Positions 1 through 9,768 are shown, numbered from the stretch's first letter. The stretch is 64,000 nt of DNA from Bacteroidia bacterium 43-41 (GCA_001898165.1 MKTD01000028.1:124001-188000), one strand, 5' to 3'. Numbers and translations are program-made. The notes: generated from the sequence alone by a model not told the origin.

Positions 1-145
1 TATTCTGATTGTCACCCACGCCGGAATTATCCGGGCATTCCTCATACTGATAGAGGATTATACGATAAACGAAGCATTTGACACGCCAGTGGCGTATGGA
101 GAGGTAATAACGATTGAAAAAAAGAAGAGGGATACAACGAAATAA
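1..145 (+). CDS. cobC: Histidine phosphatase C-terminus, probable alpha-ribazole phosphatase (partial)
   Basis: Only the last 47 codons are present (frame from base 2, stop 143-145). The tail begins ILIVTHAGIIRAF, the second conserved histidine motif (THxGxIR) of the phosphoglycerate-mutase-like histidine phosphatase superfamily. In the cobalamin pathway this enzyme dephosphorylates alpha-ribazole 5'-phosphate or adenosylcobalamin 5'-phosphate in the cytoplasm. The specific assignment rests on context: the next genes, starting 4 bases later, are CobD-like and CbiB-like, so this is the end of a cobalamin nucleotide-loop operon. The rest of the gene, including the RHG phosphohistidine motif, lies outside the window, so a generic histidine phosphatase cannot be excluded. 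Confidence 0.7.
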   Translation, partial: ILIVTHAGIIRAFLILIEDYTINEAFDTPVAYGEVITIEKKKRDTTK

Positions 146-149
146 AATT

Positions 150-1199
150 ATGCTTACCGGACACGGCAACGACCTATACGACTACAACGGAAAAATAATC
201 GCCGATTTCAGCTCGAACATCCCTTACCGGAACGCTTCGGCGCAGATTGCGGCGCATCTATCGGGTTGCCTGCACCTTATCGAAAACTATCCCGACCCGA
301 ATGCGCGTACGCTTACACGCGAGATTGCCGCCCACCACAACATTCCTCCGGAAAACGTGCTGGTCACCAACGGCTCGGCAGAAGCGTTTTATCTTTTGGC
401 GCACCTGTTTGCCGGGAAGCACAGCACGATAACCTATCCCGCTTTTGCCGAGTACGAAGATGCCTGTACCGTATATAGGCACACCTTGTCGTTCCTGCCG
501 GTAAACGAACTGTGCGAAAGCAACGATTTCACCGGTAGTGAAACCGTTTGGTTTGCCGTCCCCAACAATCCCGACGGTATTATCGTGTCCGATAAAACCA
601 TTAAAGCACTTTGTGATAACCATCCGCATACCCGCTTCATCATTGATAACGCCTACGGCGAATTGTGCCCGCAGTGCCGCTCGGTCGTATCCTTGCATGC
701 GCAACACCCGAATCTGATTTCGGTACATTCGCTCACAAAAACCTTCGCTATCCCCGGCTTGCGGTTGGGTTACATTATCGCTGGCAAATCCATCATAGAA
801 CAGCTCCAGCCCCTGCGCACCCCGTGGGCGGTGAATGCGCTGGCGCAGGAGGCAGGCAGTTTCGTGATGAAAAATTACAACCGTTTATCACCCGACGTCC
901 ATGCGTTATGCCGCGAATCGTATATGTTTCAACAGCAACTTGCAGCGCTGCCACATCTTGAGGCAACACCGTCGCCGTGCAACTATTTTTTGGTGCAGTT
1001 GAAGGAAGGCACGGCATCACAGCTGAAGTCTTACCTCATCGACGAGCACGGCATCCTGATCCGAGATGCCGGTAATTTCCGCGGGCTGTCGCCCCGGCAC
1101 TTCCGGCTGTCGGTACAGGAGAAAGCAGCAAACGATCGTCTGGTTGAAGCGTTGCGTGAATTTTTAAAAAAAACGCCCCGATGTACGATTTTATCCTGA
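150..1199 (+). CDS. cobD: Threonine-phosphate decarboxylase CobD-like, PLP-dependent
   Basis: A fold-type I PLP enzyme of about 349 residues. CobD decarboxylates L-threonine-O-3-phosphate to (R)-1-aminopropan-2-ol phosphate, the linker that CbiB attaches to cobyric acid. Visible marks are the N-terminal LTGHGNDLYDY motif typical of CobD, the Asn-containing PNNPDG segment, the D-x-A-Y strand (IDNAYGE) and the Schiff-base lysine in SLTKTFAIPGLRLGY. A TTG at 114 would extend it by 12 residues into the cobC-like gene. ATG 150 gives the usual MLTGHG start and a 4-base gap, so it is preferred. It overlaps cbiB by 19 bases. A histidinol-phosphate aminotransferase is the alternative, but the neighbours argue for CobD. 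Confidence 0.87.
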   Translation: MLTGHGNDLYDYNGKIIADFSSNIPYRNASAQIAAHLSGCLHLIENYPDPNARTLTREIAAHHNIPPENVLVTNGSAEAFYLLAHLFAGKHSTITYPAFAEYEDACTVYRHTLSFLPVNELCESNDFTGSETVWFAVPNNPDGIIVSDKTIKALCDNHPHTRFIIDNAYGELCPQCRSVVSLHAQHPNLISVHSLTKTFAIPGLRLGYIIAGKSIIEQLQPLRTPWAVNALAQEAGSFVMKNYNRLSPDVHALCRESYMFQQQLAALPHLEATPSPCNYFLVQLKEGTASQLKSYLIDEHGILIRDAGNFRGLSPRHFRLSVQEKAANDRLVEALREFLKKTPRCTILS

Positions 1200-2152
1200 C
1201 TCATCGCGATTTCCTCATCCCGCTTGCAGGCGGCTTTTTGCTCGACGCCCTGTTGGGCGACCCTGCCCGATTACCGCATCCCATCCGGCTGTTTGGTAAT
1301 ATGATTGCATTCTGCGAACAGAAATTCAACAGAGGTGGGCGGAGAAGGACAAAAGGCATCGCGGTTGCATCGGCACTGGTCTTCATTGTTTTTGGAGTAT
1401 TTTATGGCATTCAAATCGCATTGAAGGATTTTTCCGCAGTAAAAATCGCCATAAATACCCTGCTGTTTTTCTACGCCCTCGGCAACCGAAGCCTGATTAC
1501 CGAAGCATTGAAGGTGGAACGCCAGGTACAAAAAAACGATTTGTCCGCTGCCCGCAAACAGTTGAGCCGGATTGTAGGGCGTGACACGTCGCAGCTCTCG
1601 TTCCAACAGATCCGTACCGCCACACTCGAAACACTTGCCGAAAACCTGAGCGACGGCGTAATCGCACCGCTGTTTTTCTATGCCGTTGGCGGAATTCCGC
1701 TGATGATGACATACAAAATGATAAACACTTTGGACTCGATGATCGGCTATAAAAGCGACCGGTACAAAGATTTTGGATGGTTTGCCGCACGTATCCTCGA
1801 CGACGGCGCAAACTTTATCCCCGCACGGCTCACAGCGTTTTTCATGATCTTAATTCCGCCGTCGGCACGTGGATTTCGCTTCGTCCGCAAATATGCACGC
1901 CGGCACTCCAGTCCCAATTCGGGCTATCCGGAATCGGCACTGGCAGGCATTCTCGATTGCCGTTTCGGCGGCCCGAATATATATTGCGGGGAACGGGTAG
2001 AAAAACCCTATATCGGAGAAAATAACCGCGAGCTCACACACGGGGATGTTATAAAATCGTGCTTCATCAACATCAGGACAAGCCTCTTGATGCTAATCTG
2101 CATGGTGGCGGCGTATTGTATTTTTCACGCATCAACCGGTTTTATCGCATAA
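1181..2152 (+). CDS. cbiB: Adenosylcobinamide-phosphate synthase CbiB
   Basis: An integral membrane protein of 323 residues, the normal length for CbiB/CobD-synthase. It joins adenosylcobyric acid to the aminopropanol phosphate made by CobD. Recognisable family segments are LLDALLGDPARLPHPIRLFG near the N-terminus, TLETLAENLSDGVIAPLFFY in the middle, and MINTLDSMIGYKSDRYKDFGW. Hydrophobic segments lie near residues 10-20, 60-75, 155-175 and 300-318. It is translationally coupled to cobD (19-base overlap) and is the last gene of the cobalamin cluster seen here. Confidence 0.93.
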   Translation: MYDFILTHRDFLIPLAGGFLLDALLGDPARLPHPIRLFGNMIAFCEQKFNRGGRRRTKGIAVASALVFIVFGVFYGIQIALKDFSAVKIAINTLLFFYALGNRSLITEALKVERQVQKNDLSAARKQLSRIVGRDTSQLSFQQIRTATLETLAENLSDGVIAPLFFYAVGGIPLMMTYKMINTLDSMIGYKSDRYKDFGWFAARILDDGANFIPARLTAFFMILIPPSARGFRFVRKYARRHSSPNSGYPESALAGILDCRFGGPNIYCGERVEKPYIGENNRELTHGDVIKSCFINIRTSLLMLICMVAAYCIFHASTGFIA

Positions 2153-2179
2153 TTTTTTATACTTTTGGGAGCTGAAATA

Positions 2180-2695
2180 ATGAACACTATGAAATCAAAA
2201 AAATCACTTATTATCGGGATTGCTGCGGCGGTTGCAATTGCGGCTACCCTGTTTTTCCTGACAAAAAAAGAAGAGACGCCCGCAACAGATGAAGGTGCTT
2301 TTGAAATTTCCTTCAACAAACAAGGGAGCCTGGCATTTTTGTCGGCAAAGGACAACGATACCCTCTCGGTTATAGATATTGAAGTGGCCGATGATAACCA
2401 GCGCCGCGCACGGGGACTGATGTACCGGAAATCACTTCCTGCCGATGCCGGGATGTTATTTATCTTCGATACGGAGGAAATTCAAAGTTTCTGGATGAAA
2501 AACACCTACATCCCTTTAGATATGCTTTTTATAAACGCCTATAATGAAATTATTACCATTCACGCAAACACCACTCCCCTGAAAGAATGGAACTACTCAT
2601 CAACACAACCGGCGTTGTACGTGGTGGAGGTAAACGCAGGATATTGCGTCCGAAAAAATATTGCTGAAGGAGATAAAATTATCTTTGAAAGGTAA
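2180..2695 (+). CDS. DUF192 family protein, membrane-anchored or exported
   Basis: A 171-residue protein with one N-terminal hydrophobic segment (about residues 8-26, IIGIAAAVAIAATLFF) followed by a DUF192 domain. The domain is recognised by RARGLMYRKSLPADAGMLFIF, the SFWMKNTYIPLDMLFI core and the C-terminal YVVEVNAG. The biochemical role of DUF192 is not established. The hydrophobic segment implies a periplasmic domain. A TTG at 2165 would add five residues; ATG 2180 is preferred. It follows cbiB after 27 bases and may be read through from that operon, but nothing links it functionally to cobalamin. Confidence 0.85.
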   Translation: MNTMKSKKSLIIGIAAAVAIAATLFFLTKKEETPATDEGAFEISFNKQGSLAFLSAKDNDTLSVIDIEVADDNQRRARGLMYRKSLPADAGMLFIFDTEEIQSFWMKNTYIPLDMLFINAYNEIITIHANTTPLKEWNYSSTQPALYVVEVNAGYCVRKNIAEGDKIIFER

Positions 2696-2710
2696 ACTCA
2701 AGAAAAAAAT

Positions 2711-3472
2711 TTATGGTTTCTTATTAAATATTGTACCTGTTGCCTGTGCTGTAGGCATAACAGTCATATCGTTGATGTTTACGTGATCGGGGCGGGAAAT
2801 GGCGAAAAGAATGCAATCCGCAATATCTTCGGCTATAAGGTTATCGAATCCTTCATACACTTTTGCAGCACGTACCTCATCTCCGTGGAAACGAACAACG
2901 GAGAATTCAGTTTCAACTGCACCGGGGCAGACTTGCGTAACTTTTATGTTATGCCTGAGCATGTCTATTCTCATCCCTTTCGTGAGCGCATCTACCGCGT
3001 GTTTGGTAGCACAATAAACGTTTCCGTTGGGATAAACCTCTTTTCCGGCAATGGAACCCATGTTTATAATGTGTCCTTTTCCGCGTTCTATCATAAGCGG
3101 TGAGACGTATCGGGTAACGTAAAGCAGGCCCTTGACGTTAGTATCGATCATCCTGTTCCAGTCGTCGGTATCCCCTTCCTGCAGGGCACTTAATCCGGCT
3201 GCCAGCCCGGCATTATTTACCAGAACATCAATATCTTTCCAACTGTCCGGCAAATTTTCCACGGCCGATTTTACTTCAGATTCAACACGAACGTCAAAAC
3301 AGAGATCCAGGACACGGGTCCCGTTTTTTTCGAGCTCTCCCTTTAAGTTTGTCAACCTGTCGCTTCTGCGCCCCGTAATAATAACGTCAAAACCATTGTC
3401 GGCCAATCTCCGGGTTGTGGCTTCACCTATTCCCGATGTAGCGCCGGTTATTAATGCAATTTTTTTCTTCAT
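2711..3472 (-). CDS. Short-chain dehydrogenase/reductase (SDR), YdfG-like
   Basis: A classical SDR of 253 residues. The Rossmann glycine motif GATSGIGEATTRRLA sits at the N-terminus and is followed by the NADP-favouring ITGRRSDR. The NNAG motif, the catalytic serine (NMGSIAG) and the YCATKHAV (YxxxK) pair are all intact. The overall pattern resembles the 3-hydroxy acid/serine dehydrogenase YdfG group, which oxidises L-allo-threonine and 3-hydroxypropionate-like substrates, but the substrate is not readable from sequence. It converges with the DUF192 gene and diverges from the DUF2007 gene, so it is probably monocistronic. Confidence 0.9.
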   Translation of the reverse strand: MKKKIALITGATSGIGEATTRRLADNGFDVIITGRRSDRLTNLKGELEKNGTRVLDLCFDVRVESEVKSAVENLPDSWKDIDVLVNNAGLAAGLSALQEGDTDDWNRMIDTNVKGLLYVTRYVSPLMIERGKGHIINMGSIAGKEVYPNGNVYCATKHAVDALTKGMRIDMLRHNIKVTQVCPGAVETEFSVVRFHGDEVRAAKVYEGFDNLIAEDIADCILFAISRPDHVNINDMTVMPTAQATGTIFNKKP

Positions 3473-3583
3473 AACGTATAAAATTTAATAAAATCAAAAT
3501 TACATCAAAAATTGGAGTTTTTTACCTTTATCATCAAAAAATAGACTATTTTTGAAGTTCACTAAATAAAAAATACCTGCATT

Positions 3584-3817
3584 ATGGAAGAAGAATTTAT
3601 CACCATCAAGACATTTACTTTTCCTGCCGATGTACCCATCGTTCAAACATTCATGGAGATGAGAGGTATCGAAGTGTTCATGAAAAACTTAACAGCAAGC
3701 CGGCTGGCTTATAGCATTGGGGATATCGAGATGCAGGTGAAGGCTTCGGATTACGAAGTTGCCAAAAATGCCCTTATAGAAGGAGGTTTTGCCGAACCGG
3801 AAGATTTTGTTCTTTAA
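3584..3817 (+). CDS. DUF2007 small protein (putative signal-transducing)
   Basis: A 77-residue acidic protein matching the DUF2007 pattern: an N-terminal strand (ITIKTFTFPADVPIVQTFME), a middle region with a variable loop, then the IEMQVKASDYEVAKNALIEGGF helix-strand close. The family is annotated as putative signal transducing, sometimes PII-like, with no proven function. It precedes the AI-2E-type permease gene by 22 bases on the same strand, so the two are probably one transcription unit. Confidence 0.85.
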   Translation: MEEEFITIKTFTFPADVPIVQTFMEMRGIEVFMKNLTASRLAYSIGDIEMQVKASDYEVAKNALIEGGFAEPEDFVL

Positions 3818-3839
3818 TTTTTTAATCGCTTAGAATTGT

Positions 3840-4946
3840 ATGATTGAGAATAATCTCCCTTATAAAAAGAAAGAATACAGGTATATATTAATTGCTTTGC
3901 TGATACTACTCGGGCTGATTCTTTTCAAAGAGTTGCGCATTTACCTGAGCGGTTTTTTGGGAGCAGCCACGCTTTATGTTTTATTGAAAAGGCAGATGAT
4001 CTATTTAGTGGAAAAAAAGAAAATAAAAAGAGGATTTGCCGCCACACTCTTAACTATTGAAGCTTTGCTGTTATTCTTAGGGCCGCTTACGGGTATTGCT
4101 TTTTTGGTTATCGATACCGTATCGGGAATTTCCATTGACCCTAAAGCCATACTCGACAGCTTCAATAACTTTGTTGAGATGATTGAGAAGAAGCTTGATT
4201 TTGAAATCTTCACTCCCGAAAATTTATCCAGCCTGCCCAAACTAGGTGGAAACATATTGCAATCGCTGGGTGCAAGTATCTACTCATTGGTAATTAATTC
4301 CCTTTTCGCCCTCTTCATACTTTTCTACATGCTCTATAGCTACGATGGTTTTGAGAAGATGGTTAAAGAAATTCTGCCATTCAAAGAAGAGAACAAACAA
4401 ATTTTGACCGAAGAGACCAAGCTGATCATTCAGGCAAATGCAATAGGAATACCTTTACTGGCCATTATCCAGGGTGTTTTTGCTTATATGGGATATGTGT
4501 TTTTTGGGGTGGAAAACGCCTTGCTGTATGCTGTTTTCACGGGATTTGCATCCATCATCCCTATTCTCGGGACGGCTATCGTATGGGTCCCGATCGCACT
4601 AAGTATATGGCTTGCAGGAGATATTGGAAGTGCTATTGGGATGACTGCATACGGATTTATGATCATTGGTGGTGTTGACAATGTGGCGCGTTTTCTGCTT
4701 CAAAAGGTTTTGGCCGATATTCACCCGTTGATAACTATTTTCGGGGTATTGACCGGTATCCCCATGTTCGGATTCTGGGGCGTTATCTTCGGGCCTTTGC
4801 TGCTCTCTCTGTTTGTGCTTTTCTTCAATATGTACCGGCACGAATATATTCCGGGTTCAACGGCGGAACCTCGCGTTACCACCCGAATGAAATCAAAAGA
4901 ATTCGATATCCTCGGATACAAGAAAAATAAAAAGGAAGAATCCTAG
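3840..4946 (+). CDS. AI-2E family transporter (PerM/UPF0118-type permease)
   Basis: A 368-residue membrane protein of the AI-2 exporter/PerM superfamily. It has an N-terminal hairpin of membrane segments, a soluble helical region about residues 95-140, and a membrane bundle at the C-terminal half. The half includes GFASIIPILGTAIVWVPIAL and the family-typical LLQKVLADIHPLITIFGVLTGIPMFGFWGVIFGP. Members export autoinducer-2 or act as Na+/H+ antiporters; the substrate here is unknown. The charged C-terminal tail is cytoplasmic by prediction. Confidence 0.9.
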   Translation: MIENNLPYKKKEYRYILIALLILLGLILFKELRIYLSGFLGAATLYVLLKRQMIYLVEKKKIKRGFAATLLTIEALLLFLGPLTGIAFLVIDTVSGISIDPKAILDSFNNFVEMIEKKLDFEIFTPENLSSLPKLGGNILQSLGASIYSLVINSLFALFILFYMLYSYDGFEKMVKEILPFKEENKQILTEETKLIIQANAIGIPLLAIIQGVFAYMGYVFFGVENALLYAVFTGFASIIPILGTAIVWVPIALSIWLAGDIGSAIGMTAYGFMIIGGVDNVARFLLQKVLADIHPLITIFGVLTGIPMFGFWGVIFGPLLLSLFVLFFNMYRHEYIPGSTAEPRVTTRMKSKEFDILGYKKNKKEES

Positions 4947-5045
4947 AGCACAATTTTGCCGGCTTACAAACGACAACTTCCTGTAAAATAATTTCAACTT
5001 TTTTCAATCTAATCTGTTAGTTAAATGTAATAGTGCGGATTGGGT

Positions 5046-5053
5046 TAAATTTG
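5046..5053 (+). promoter_or_regulatory. Bacteroidetes -7 element upstream of the flavin reductase gene
   Basis: TAAATTTG matches TAnnTTTG and lies 15 bases before the start codon at 5069. No convincing TTG -33 element is placed at the right distance, so this is only suggestive. Confidence 0.4.
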
Positions 5054-5068
5054 TAAAAAGTTAAAATT

Positions 5069-5737
5069 ATGGAAGAGATTGTTAAAGTATTATCAACCGA
5101 ATATCTTACACACGATGTGATAAGATTGGTTTTAGAAAAACCGGCCGGTATCAATTTTGTTCCCGGCCAAGCTACGGAAGTTGCCATCAATAAACCGGAG
5201 TGGAAAACCAAAAGAAGGCCTTTTACCTTTACATCATTGACAGATGATGACTTTTTGGAGTTTGTAATCAAAACATATCCTTCTCACAACGGAGTTACCA
5301 ACGAATTACTTAGTATAAAACCGGGCGACGAATTGATTATCCGCCATATTTTTGGCGCGATAAAATATAAGGGCGAAGGAATATTTATTGCCGGCGGAGC
5401 GGGAATCACTCCGTTTATTGCTATTTTGAAGGAGCTTGAGAAAAAAAATGAAATTGGGAATAACAAATTCATTTTTGCCAACAAAGCCAGGGCAGACATC
5501 ATTCTGGAAGACAAGTTCAATAAACTGTTGGGGAAAAATTTTATAAACGTGCTTTCGGAAGAGATGCTTCCCGAATACGAACACGGTTATGTTTCTGCAG
5601 AACTGATTAAAAACAACACCGATATATCCACCAGGTATTATTATTTATGTGGGCCAAAGCCAATGATGAAGGCAGTTGAAGAACAATTGTCAACACTAGG
5701 GATTAAACCCGAATTCATCGTGAAAGAGAGCTTTTAA
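5069..5737 (+). CDS. FAD-binding ferredoxin/flavodoxin reductase family protein
   Basis: A 222-residue flavoprotein reductase of the ferredoxin-NADP reductase fold. The FAD-binding barrel carries KRRPFTFTS (R-x-Y/F-S/T-x-S/T type), the NAD(P)-binding half starts at GGAGITPFIA, and the C-terminal CGPKPMMKAVEEQL motif closes the nucleotide site. There is no [2Fe-2S] or other fused domain, so it works as a free reductase. The electron partner is unknown. The uracil-DNA glycosylase gene starts 13 bases downstream and may be cotranscribed. Confidence 0.88.
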   Translation: MEEIVKVLSTEYLTHDVIRLVLEKPAGINFVPGQATEVAINKPEWKTKRRPFTFTSLTDDDFLEFVIKTYPSHNGVTNELLSIKPGDELIIRHIFGAIKYKGEGIFIAGGAGITPFIAILKELEKKNEIGNNKFIFANKARADIILEDKFNKLLGKNFINVLSEEMLPEYEHGYVSAELIKNNTDISTRYYYLCGPKPMMKAVEEQLSTLGIKPEFIVKESF

Positions 5738-5750
5738 GAATGTGTTTTGA

Positions 5751-6323
5751 ATGGATGAACTGTTGTGCGAAATACGAAACTGCAGAGTCTGTGAAAAGTT
5801 TCTTCCCTTAGGTCCTAAACCAATCATCGCGGCAAGCTCTAAGAGCAGAATCGTGGTTGTCGGACAGGCGCCGGGGCGGATTGTCCACGAAACAGGAGTT
5901 CCCTGGAACGACAAGAGCGGCGACAATCTACGTGCATGGATGGGGGTTGACAGGCTCACTTTTTACGATCCTGAAAAATTTGCCCTGATGCCGATGGGCT
6001 TTTGCTATCCGGGAAGGGGAAAATCGGGCGATTTGCCGCCGCGGCCCGAATGTGCTCCGTTGTGGCACGGAAGATTGCTGGATAAGATGGAAGATGTACG
6101 GCTTGTTTTGCTTGTAGGCTGGTATGCACAGAGATATTATCTACGGGATACTGCCAAAACGACCCTGACAGAAACCATCCGTCATTTCGATTCGTACCTG
6201 CCCGACTATTTCCCGTTGCCACATCCATCACCACGCAACAACATATGGCAGGCAAAAAACAGATGGTTTGCCGAAAATGTATTGCCCGAACTCAAAATAA
6301 GAGTTAAAGCCGCTTTAATTTAG
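5751..6323 (+). CDS. Uracil-DNA glycosylase family protein
   Basis: A 190-residue member of the uracil-DNA glycosylase superfamily that excises uracil or related bases from DNA. Motif 1 is VVVGQAPGRIVHETGVPWND, and the distal DNA-intercalation motif is HPSPRNNIW near residue 165. The KRRIH loop of UdgX is absent. Two N-terminal cysteines (RNCRVC) are seen, but a complete four-cysteine iron-sulfur set as in family 4/5 is not obvious. It resembles the short glycosylases widespread in Bacteroidetes. Exact family and substrate range are not decided by the sequence. Confidence 0.85.
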   Translation: MDELLCEIRNCRVCEKFLPLGPKPIIAASSKSRIVVVGQAPGRIVHETGVPWNDKSGDNLRAWMGVDRLTFYDPEKFALMPMGFCYPGRGKSGDLPPRPECAPLWHGRLLDKMEDVRLVLLVGWYAQRYYLRDTAKTTLTETIRHFDSYLPDYFPLPHPSPRNNIWQAKNRWFAENVLPELKIRVKAALI

Positions 6324-6364
6324 TCGTAGAATCCAAGGATTAACTAACTTTGTTGGCATTGTTT

Positions 6365-6396
6365 TTGTTATTATAGTAAATAAAAAACTATATTTG
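6365..6396 (+). promoter_or_regulatory. Promoter of clpC
   Basis: TTG at 6365-6367 and TATATTTG at 6389-6396 form a Bacteroidetes-type pair with 21 bases between them. The start codon lies 34 bases further on. No heat-shock operator such as CIRCE or CtsR was recognised. Confidence 0.65.
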
Positions 6397-6430
6397 TAAT
6401 CTACTATATAGAAGATAAGGAAGTTAATAA

Positions 6431-8986
6431 ATGGACAACAATTTTTCTCAACGAGTCAGGGACATCATGGCATACAGCCGTGAAGAAGCCGAGAGACTGC
6501 AAAACAATTATATCGGGCCGGAACACTTGATGCTCGCCATTCTCCGCGATGGGGACGGAATGGCCATCCAGGTGCTTCAGGACTTTGATGTGGACATAAA
6601 GCATTTAAAAAATTATATCGATGACAGGTTCCGTCAGATCCAGGAGCCGTACGACGGGACCCGCGAATTAGTCATCAACAAAAGTACGGAAAAGACGTTA
6701 AAGATGAGTATATTGGAGGCAAGGCTCACAAAAAGTGCAGAAACCGATTCGGAGCACATCCTGTTGGCTTTGCTGAAGGAAAAAAATACACCCATTAACG
6801 ACATTCTGCAACAGTTTCATCTCGATTATTCCAGCGCATTTTTATATGTGAAAAGCATACTCGACGCGCGTGCTGAAAGTAATGCGGATGCTCCGTCCAT
6901 GGGCCCGAACTTTACCGATGACGATGACGATGAGCAAGGCGGAAGATCATCTTTCAACCCGGGCGGGCAACAAGGTGGCCAATCACAGGCAAAGAACCCT
7001 GCTTCAGACACGCCGGTGCTTGATAATTTCGGGACTGACATTACCCGCGCCGCAATGGAAAACCGCCTCGACCCGATTGTGGGACGGGAAAAAGAGATCG
7101 AGCGTATTGCCCAGATACTGAGCCGCCGCAAGAAAAACAACCCCGTCCTCATTGGTGATCCCGGCGTAGGAAAATCTGCCATAGTGGATGGGCTGGCGCT
7201 GCGTATCGTACATAAAAAAGTATCGCGCGCCATGTTTGACAAACGCGTGATTGCGCTCGATATGGCTTCCATTGTCGCCGGAACCAAGTATCGTGGTCAA
7301 TTTGAAGAGCGTATCAAAGCCATCCTGAATGAACTGTCGAAAAACCCGAACATCATTCTCTTTATCGACGAAATCCATACCATCGTCGGTGCCGGAGGTG
7401 CTGCCGGATCGCTGGATGCAGCGAACATGCTGAAACCTGCTCTGGCTCGCGGGGAAATTCAGTGTATCGGCGCTACCACGCTCGACGAATACCGCAAGAA
7501 CATTGAGAAAGACGGTGCGCTGGAACGTCGTTTCCAGAAAGTAATCGTTGACGCAACCACACCCGAAGAGACGTTGCAGATCCTCCGGAACATCAAAGAA
7601 CGGTACGAAGACCATCACAACGTCCGTTATACCGACGAAGCATTGGAGGCATGTGTGAAATTGACGGAGAGGTATGTTTCCGACCGTACTTTCCCCGATA
7701 AGGCTATCGACGCCCTGGATGAATCCGGTGCGCGCGTTCATATCTCCAACATCTCCATCCCTAAGGTAATTGAAGAGATGGAGGAGGAACTGAAAGCGGT
7801 GGAACAGATGAAAAACGATGCGGTAAAGGCTCAGAAATATGAATTGGCGGCCAGCTATCGCGACAAACAGCGTCAGCTCTTGCTGGCCTTGGAAGCCGAA
7901 GAGCAGCGCTGGCAAAAAGAGATCAAAGAGAAACCGGAAATCGTTGACGAAGAAAAAATTGCCGAAGTAGTGGCTATGATATCGGGCGTACCGGTACAAC
8001 GGATTGCCCAGGCCGAAGGCCAGCGCTTGCTGGAAATGAAAAACGAACTGAAAGCGCAGGTTATCGGTCAGGACGAAGCGGTGGACAAGATAGTGAAAGC
8101 CATCCAACGAAACCGTGTGGGACTCAAAGACCCCAACAAGCCTATCGGCACATTCATGTTCTTAGGCCCGACCGGTGTCGGGAAAACACATCTGGCAAAA
8201 AAACTGGCGGAATACCTGTTCGACTCGCACGAAAACCTTATCCGTATCGATATGAGCGAATATATGGAGAAGTTCAACGTTTCCCGCCTGGTAGGAGCGC
8301 CTCCCGGATATGTGGGTTACGAAGAAGGCGGGCAGTTGACCGAAAAAGTGCGTCGCCGCCCCTACTCCGTTGTGTTGCTGGACGAAATAGAAAAAGCACA
8401 TCCCGACGTGTTCAATATTCTGCTTCAAATCCTGGATGAAGGGCACATTACGGATAGCTTGGGTCGCCGGATTGATTTCAAGAACACCATATTGATCATG
8501 ACTTCTAATATTGGTACACGTCAGTTGAAAGATTTCGGCCGCGGGATCGGATTTAGCACCAACAGCGATGTTACCGATACCGAATATTCGCGAAGCATTA
8601 TCCAGAAAGCACTGAATAAAGCATTTGCTCCTGAATTTTTGAACAGGGTGGACGATATTGTGATGTTCGACCAATTGAGCAAAGAGTCCATCTTCAAGAT
8701 TATCGATCTGGAACTCAATGGGCTGTATAAACGGATCAAAGAGTTGGGTTACAGGGTTGAACTCACTGCCGAAGCCAAAGAGTTTCTTGCCGACAAAGGT
8801 TACGACGTTCAATTCGGCGCCCGTCCGCTAAAACGTGCCATCCAGAAGTATGTAGAGGACGAAATGGCAGAGATGATCCTGCGTACCGGCATCAAAGAGG
8901 GCGAAACCGTTCTGGTGGATTTCGACAAGGAACAACAGAAGATTGTAATGAAAGTGGCGGAGCACGAGAAGATGGAGCACAATTAA
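6431..8986 (+). CDS. clpC: ATP-dependent Clp protease ATP-binding subunit ClpC
   Basis: A full-length 851-residue class I Clp/Hsp100 unfoldase. Domains in order: Clp-N double repeat (about 1-145), an acidic/Gly-Gln-rich linker (about 160-190), first AAA+ module with Walker A GDPGVGKS at 242-249 and Walker B FIDEIH, a middle domain with a UVR-like helix ([21 protein letters not shown]), and a second AAA+ module with GPTGVGKT near 579. The GRGIGFS segment is a plausible ClpP-docking loop. It feeds proteins to ClpP in the cytoplasm. clpP is not in the window, and the gene has its own promoter. Confidence 0.97.
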   Translation: MDNNFSQRVRDIMAYSREEAERLQNNYIGPEHLMLAILRDGDGMAIQVLQDFDVDIKHLKNYIDDRFRQIQEPYDGTRELVINKSTEKTLKMSILEARLTKSAETDSEHILLALLKEKNTPINDILQQFHLDYSSAFLYVKSILDARAESNADAPSMGPNFTDDDDDEQGGRSSFNPGGQQGGQSQAKNPASDTPVLDNFGTDITRAAMENRLDPIVGREKEIERIAQILSRRKKNNPVLIGDPGVGKSAIVDGLALRIVHKKVSRAMFDKRVIALDMASIVAGTKYRGQFEERIKAILNELSKNPNIILFIDEIHTIVGAGGAAGSLDAANMLKPALARGEIQCIGATTLDEYRKNIEKDGALERRFQKVIVDATTPEETLQILRNIKERYEDHHNVRYTDEALEACVKLTERYVSDRTFPDKAIDALDESGARVHISNISIPKVIEEMEEELKAVEQMKNDAVKAQKYELAASYRDKQRQLLLALEAEEQRWQKEIKEKPEIVDEEKIAEVVAMISGVPVQRIAQAEGQRLLEMKNELKAQVIGQDEAVDKIVKAIQRNRVGLKDPNKPIGTFMFLGPTGVGKTHLAKKLAEYLFDSHENLIRIDMSEYMEKFNVSRLVGAPPGYVGYEEGGQLTEKVRRRPYSVVLLDEIEKAHPDVFNILLQILDEGHITDSLGRRIDFKNTILIMTSNIGTRQLKDFGRGIGFSTNSDVTDTEYSRSIIQKALNKAFAPEFLNRVDDIVMFDQLSKESIFKIIDLELNGLYKRIKELGYRVELTAEAKEFLADKGYDVQFGARPLKRAIQKYVEDEMAEMILRTGIKEGETVLVDFDKEQQKIVMKVAEHEKMEHN

Positions 8987-9056
8987 CAGACACCAATCAC
9001 TACCTTTTTCAGTGGGAACATGCACATGTCCTACAAATATAAAGTCTAAAAAAAAT

Positions 9057-9752
9057 ATGAAAGTTGAAGTTTGGACAGATATTATGTGTCCGTATTGTTA
9101 CATAGGCAAGATTCATTATGAACAAGCTTTACAGCAATTTGCGCACGCCAGTGAAGTTGAACTGGTTATAAAAGCTTTCCGGTTGAATCCGAATTTACCC
9201 GATAAAGGGAACGGTTATTCCGTAGTGGATTATTTATTAAAGACGGCCGGCCTTTCGGAAAACAATTTGAAACAGATGTTTGCTTATATCGAGCAACTGG
9301 CAGAGAATGCGGGCGTAAAATTCAACTTGCCGAATGCAATTGCAGCCAATACACTTGACGCCCATAGGCTGGTAAAACTGGCAGCGAAAAAGAACCTGGG
9401 CTCTAAGGTTCTATCACTCATATCGAAAGCCTATTTTGAGGACGCACAAGATTACAGCGACATTAACTTGTTGACCGGGATTGGAATAAAAGCAGGGCTT
9501 GATGAAGCGGAAATAGATCAGATGTTTGCCGGGGACGACTTCAAAGCCGAAGTGGAACGCGATATTCAGGAAGCCCATCAATTGGGAATAGATACGGTTC
9601 CCACTTTTCTGTTCGAACGTAAACAGGCGATCATCGGAGCAGAACCGGTACAGGTTTTCCTGGATGCACTCAAGACAACAAACATCACTCTTGGCGATAT
9701 GGAGGTAAGGAAGGGGAAATCGTGCAACGCAGACGGGACATGTGAAATATAG
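9057..9752 (+). CDS. DsbA family oxidoreductase, FrnE-type
   Basis: A 231-residue thioredoxin-fold protein. The active site CPYC sits in TDIMCPYCYIGK at residues 8-11, and the cis-proline strand is DTVPTFLFERKQAIIGA. The FrnE subgroup is cytoplasmic, and there is no signal peptide here, which fits. Two extra cysteines are in the C-terminal tail (SCNADGTCEI), a known place for secondary disulfides in FrnE proteins. ATG 9057 was chosen because upstream in-frame codons from 9012 encode non-family sequence. The GNAT gene begins 16 bases after the stop. Confidence 0.88.
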   Translation: MKVEVWTDIMCPYCYIGKIHYEQALQQFAHASEVELVIKAFRLNPNLPDKGNGYSVVDYLLKTAGLSENNLKQMFAYIEQLAENAGVKFNLPNAIAANTLDAHRLVKLAAKKNLGSKVLSLISKAYFEDAQDYSDINLLTGIGIKAGLDEAEIDQMFAGDDFKAEVERDIQEAHQLGIDTVPTFLFERKQAIIGAEPVQVFLDALKTTNITLGDMEVRKGKSCNADGTCEI

Positions 9753-9768
9753 GGCAAAAAATTAAACG

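Noticed and set aside
1-149. Cobalamin riboswitch expected near cobalamin genes
   Set aside because: The upstream end of the operon is outside the window and no aptamer sequence is present here.
258-728. Open frame of 156 codons antisense to cobD
   Set aside because: Shadow of the real gene, with no family motif or promoter.
3547-3554. TATTTTTG as a promoter for the DUF2007 gene
   Set aside because: The -7 match is good, but the nearest TTG is 32 bases away, so the pair is not convincing.
7004-8107. Open frame of 367 codons on the minus strand inside clpC
   Set aside because: It is a shadow frame fully antisense to a clear clpC gene, with no recognisable domain.
8162-8812. Open frame of 216 codons antisense to clpC
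   Set aside because: Composition follows the codon pattern of the sense gene; no motif.
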